Origin: Hetaerina americana
Lineage: Eukaryota > Arthropoda > Insecta > Odonata > Calopterygidae
Assembly (NCBI GenBank): GCA_022747635.1
Contig: JAKTNV010000003.1
Location: forward strand, 33,883,199-33,947,198
Direction: 5' to 3'
Length of the DNA: 64,000 nt
Under the pieces are notes generated by a model, which had not been told where the DNA came from, did not search any database, and saw nothing but the letters and a program-made list of their open reading frames with translations. How positions within the stretch are numbered: the first letter of the stretch is position 1; each line of letters begins with the position of its first letter. The position numbers and the translations under genes are program-made. Positions 62,500-64,000 of the stretch are shown piece after piece.

Positions 62500-62930
62500 G
62501 CTACTCAAAGCTCACGCTGTACCTTATCTCATACTCTTGCCTGCCCCCCACCATCCTGTCTCCCCGCCCCAACTCGGGCCCCATCTCAATCCCTCGCCGA
62601 AAACCCTCCTCCCGACTGCTCCACAGTGGAACCCTTCCCCTCAACCTCCTTCCCCCTCTCCACCTCCACACAGCTTGGCATCCCCAGCAGGGTCTGCCGG
62701 TCTCAGCGTCCCTCCCTTCCTTCTCCAGTCATCCTCCCTCTCTCTCCCACTCCAGACTACCACCACTGCCGCTTTACCTCTTCATCTCACTGGATCCTCT
62801 AGTCCTACCCCCTCCCTCTGCCGGGCCCACTTCCCACTCCCCCTCTTTCTTCCCCCTCCCCTCTGCCTATCCCTTTCCGCCCTCCCTTCCCCTCCCCCTC
62901 AAAAGCCTTCCCTTCAGTTTTTCATTATCT
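62500..62930. repeat. Polypyrimidine (CT-rich) block
   Basis: C/T-dominated plus strand that flips to GA across a mixed spacer of about 25 bases. Three overlapping open frames across it, in all three phases, show that openness here reflects composition. Confidence 0.75.
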
Positions 62931-62954
62931 TCGGAACCACTTTTACGGGGCGAA

Positions 62955-63350
62955 CCATGAGAGAAGTGGCGGGGAGGAGGGGCGGCAGTCGGGTCGGTGG
63001 AGGGATGGCGATGGCGGAGGTGCAACGTGAAGTGGAAGGGGGAGGAGGAAAAAAGGAAGGCGAGGAGGGGGAATAAAGGGAAGCAGTGGGGTGGGGAGAG
63101 CGGAAGTCGGGAGGTGGTGAGGGGTGAGCTTAAGTGGATAACGAGGGGGTGGGGTGAGGCGGTGAAGGTCGGAAGGAGGGGGCGCGACGAGAGGAAGAGG
63201 GGGGGAGGTAGAGGGAGGGGCGTGAGAGAGGAGAGCCATGTGGACTGAAAGGAGCGCGTAAGTAAGGGCTCTGAAGTGGACAAAGGGGGAGGCAGGGACA
63301 TGAGAAGGGTTGGGTGGTGGAGATGGAGAGGGACGCTGGAGGAAAAAGGT
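62955..63350. repeat. Polypurine (GA-rich) block
   Basis: Mirror-biased partner of the preceding CT block, G/A-dominated on the plus strand. Confidence 0.75.
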
Positions 63351-63439
63351 AACAAGTACCAGTGAATATGAAAACGATGAAAAGACGTGCACGGGATAGG
63401 AATGTCGCGCGAAATAAAGCTATTAATCTTTATCCCGGA

Positions 63440-63900
63440 CTCGCCAGAGGGAAAAAAGTATGGTGGGAGGGGAGTCGGGCGGAGCGTTTCGACGACACTG
63501 CTTGCGAAACCGACGCGTCATTCGTCTACGGCGGTGCGCCCGCGCTGTCTATCTGTTTCGACTTTGCCTCCCTCTCTGGTCTCCGCGGGATGGAGGATTT
63601 AGGAAAGGCTGGTGTGAGTTGCGAGCTATTTTGACGGCTCCCCATTTCTTTTTTCAAGGGACGCGCGCGCCTGCACAGAGTGTGAACTGGCTCTTATTCA
63701 CTTTTCCTGTCTCGCTCGTATTTTTGCTACATGATGGCCATACTGTCCTGACGGGGGGGTTCGGAGCTACCCGAATTGCTGTGTCACCATAAAGCATTCA
63801 TTGCGTGCGCTAGGTCCCTGTTACCCGCGCTTGAAGTGTTTGGGAATTACGGAAAAACTCTGTCCTTTGCCGTCTCGACAACTGTTGAGGTGGAGATTTA
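63440..63900. promoter_or_regulatory. CpG-rich patch at window edge
   Basis: CpG-dense mixed sequence (for example GCGTTTCGACGACACTGC, ACGCGCGCGCCTGC), unlike the CT/GA blocks next to it. It may be a promoter or exon of the minus-strand gene or of a neighbour beyond the window. No splice site or coding similarity was recognised. Confidence 0.25.
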
Positions 63901-64000
63901 TGTCGTAGATGAAAGCTAATCCTACACATTCGCAACCATCTTCGATGTCCAGTCAGCTGTGTGCCCTCCTTGGTTGAAAGCTTTTGCTGCAGAGAGTGGA

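Overview
The window is animal nuclear DNA, almost certainly from an insect. It is AT-rich, gene-poor and full of microsatellites and decayed transposons. It carries two split, phase-matched exons of a Dscam-family immunoglobulin cell-adhesion gene and has no prokaryotic or organellar features. The species cannot be named from the sequence. Most long open frames here are by-products of polypurine/polypyrimidine low-complexity DNA and are not genes.

The one host gene lies on the minus strand. Its first Ig domain is encoded by an exon at 14570-14867 (leader-like hydrophobic stretch plus the N-terminal half of Ig1, with the first Cys and the Trp) and a 213-base exon at 7652-7864 (C-terminal half of Ig1, with the second Cys). 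Both have good splice sites and join in phase 1 across a 6.7 kb intron. The residue pattern is closest to the Dscam2-type insect paralogues. Bases below 7652 are then the next intron. Bases above 14867 are 5' flank or an upstream intron that may hold a leader exon or promoter; GC/CpG-rich patches at 18.8-19.76, 42.8-43.26 and 63.4-63.9 kb are the best places to look.

Mobile elements fill much of the rest. There is a 5'-truncated LINE with a damaged reverse transcriptase (34.2-36.26 kb), a decayed relative on the other strand (0.74-1.19 kb) and the 3' end of another LINE (17.6-18.0 kb). There is an internally deleted mariner with intact terminal inverted repeats (55.79-56.54 kb) and an older mariner relic inside the Dscam intron (11.0-11.38 kb). 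A short retroposon has an A-tail and 11-base target-site duplications (6.65-6.88 kb). A tRNA-derived SINE family has three copies (7.2, 24.0 and 50.9 kb), and a different SINE lies at 9.3-9.6 kb.

Two foldback repeats (1622-1787 and 12801-12929) share a tail that fits a minimal type I hammerhead-ribozyme layout. Its stem III is palindromic in both copies but differs in sequence between them, which is covariation. A separate 152-base near-perfect palindrome sits between microsatellites at 52.3-52.5 kb. From about 25 kb to the end the DNA is dominated by blocks of 0.1-2 kb in which one strand is nearly all pyrimidine or all purine. Several blocks flip abruptly from CT-rich to GA-rich across a short mixed spacer (32.6, 49.85 and 62.94 kb).
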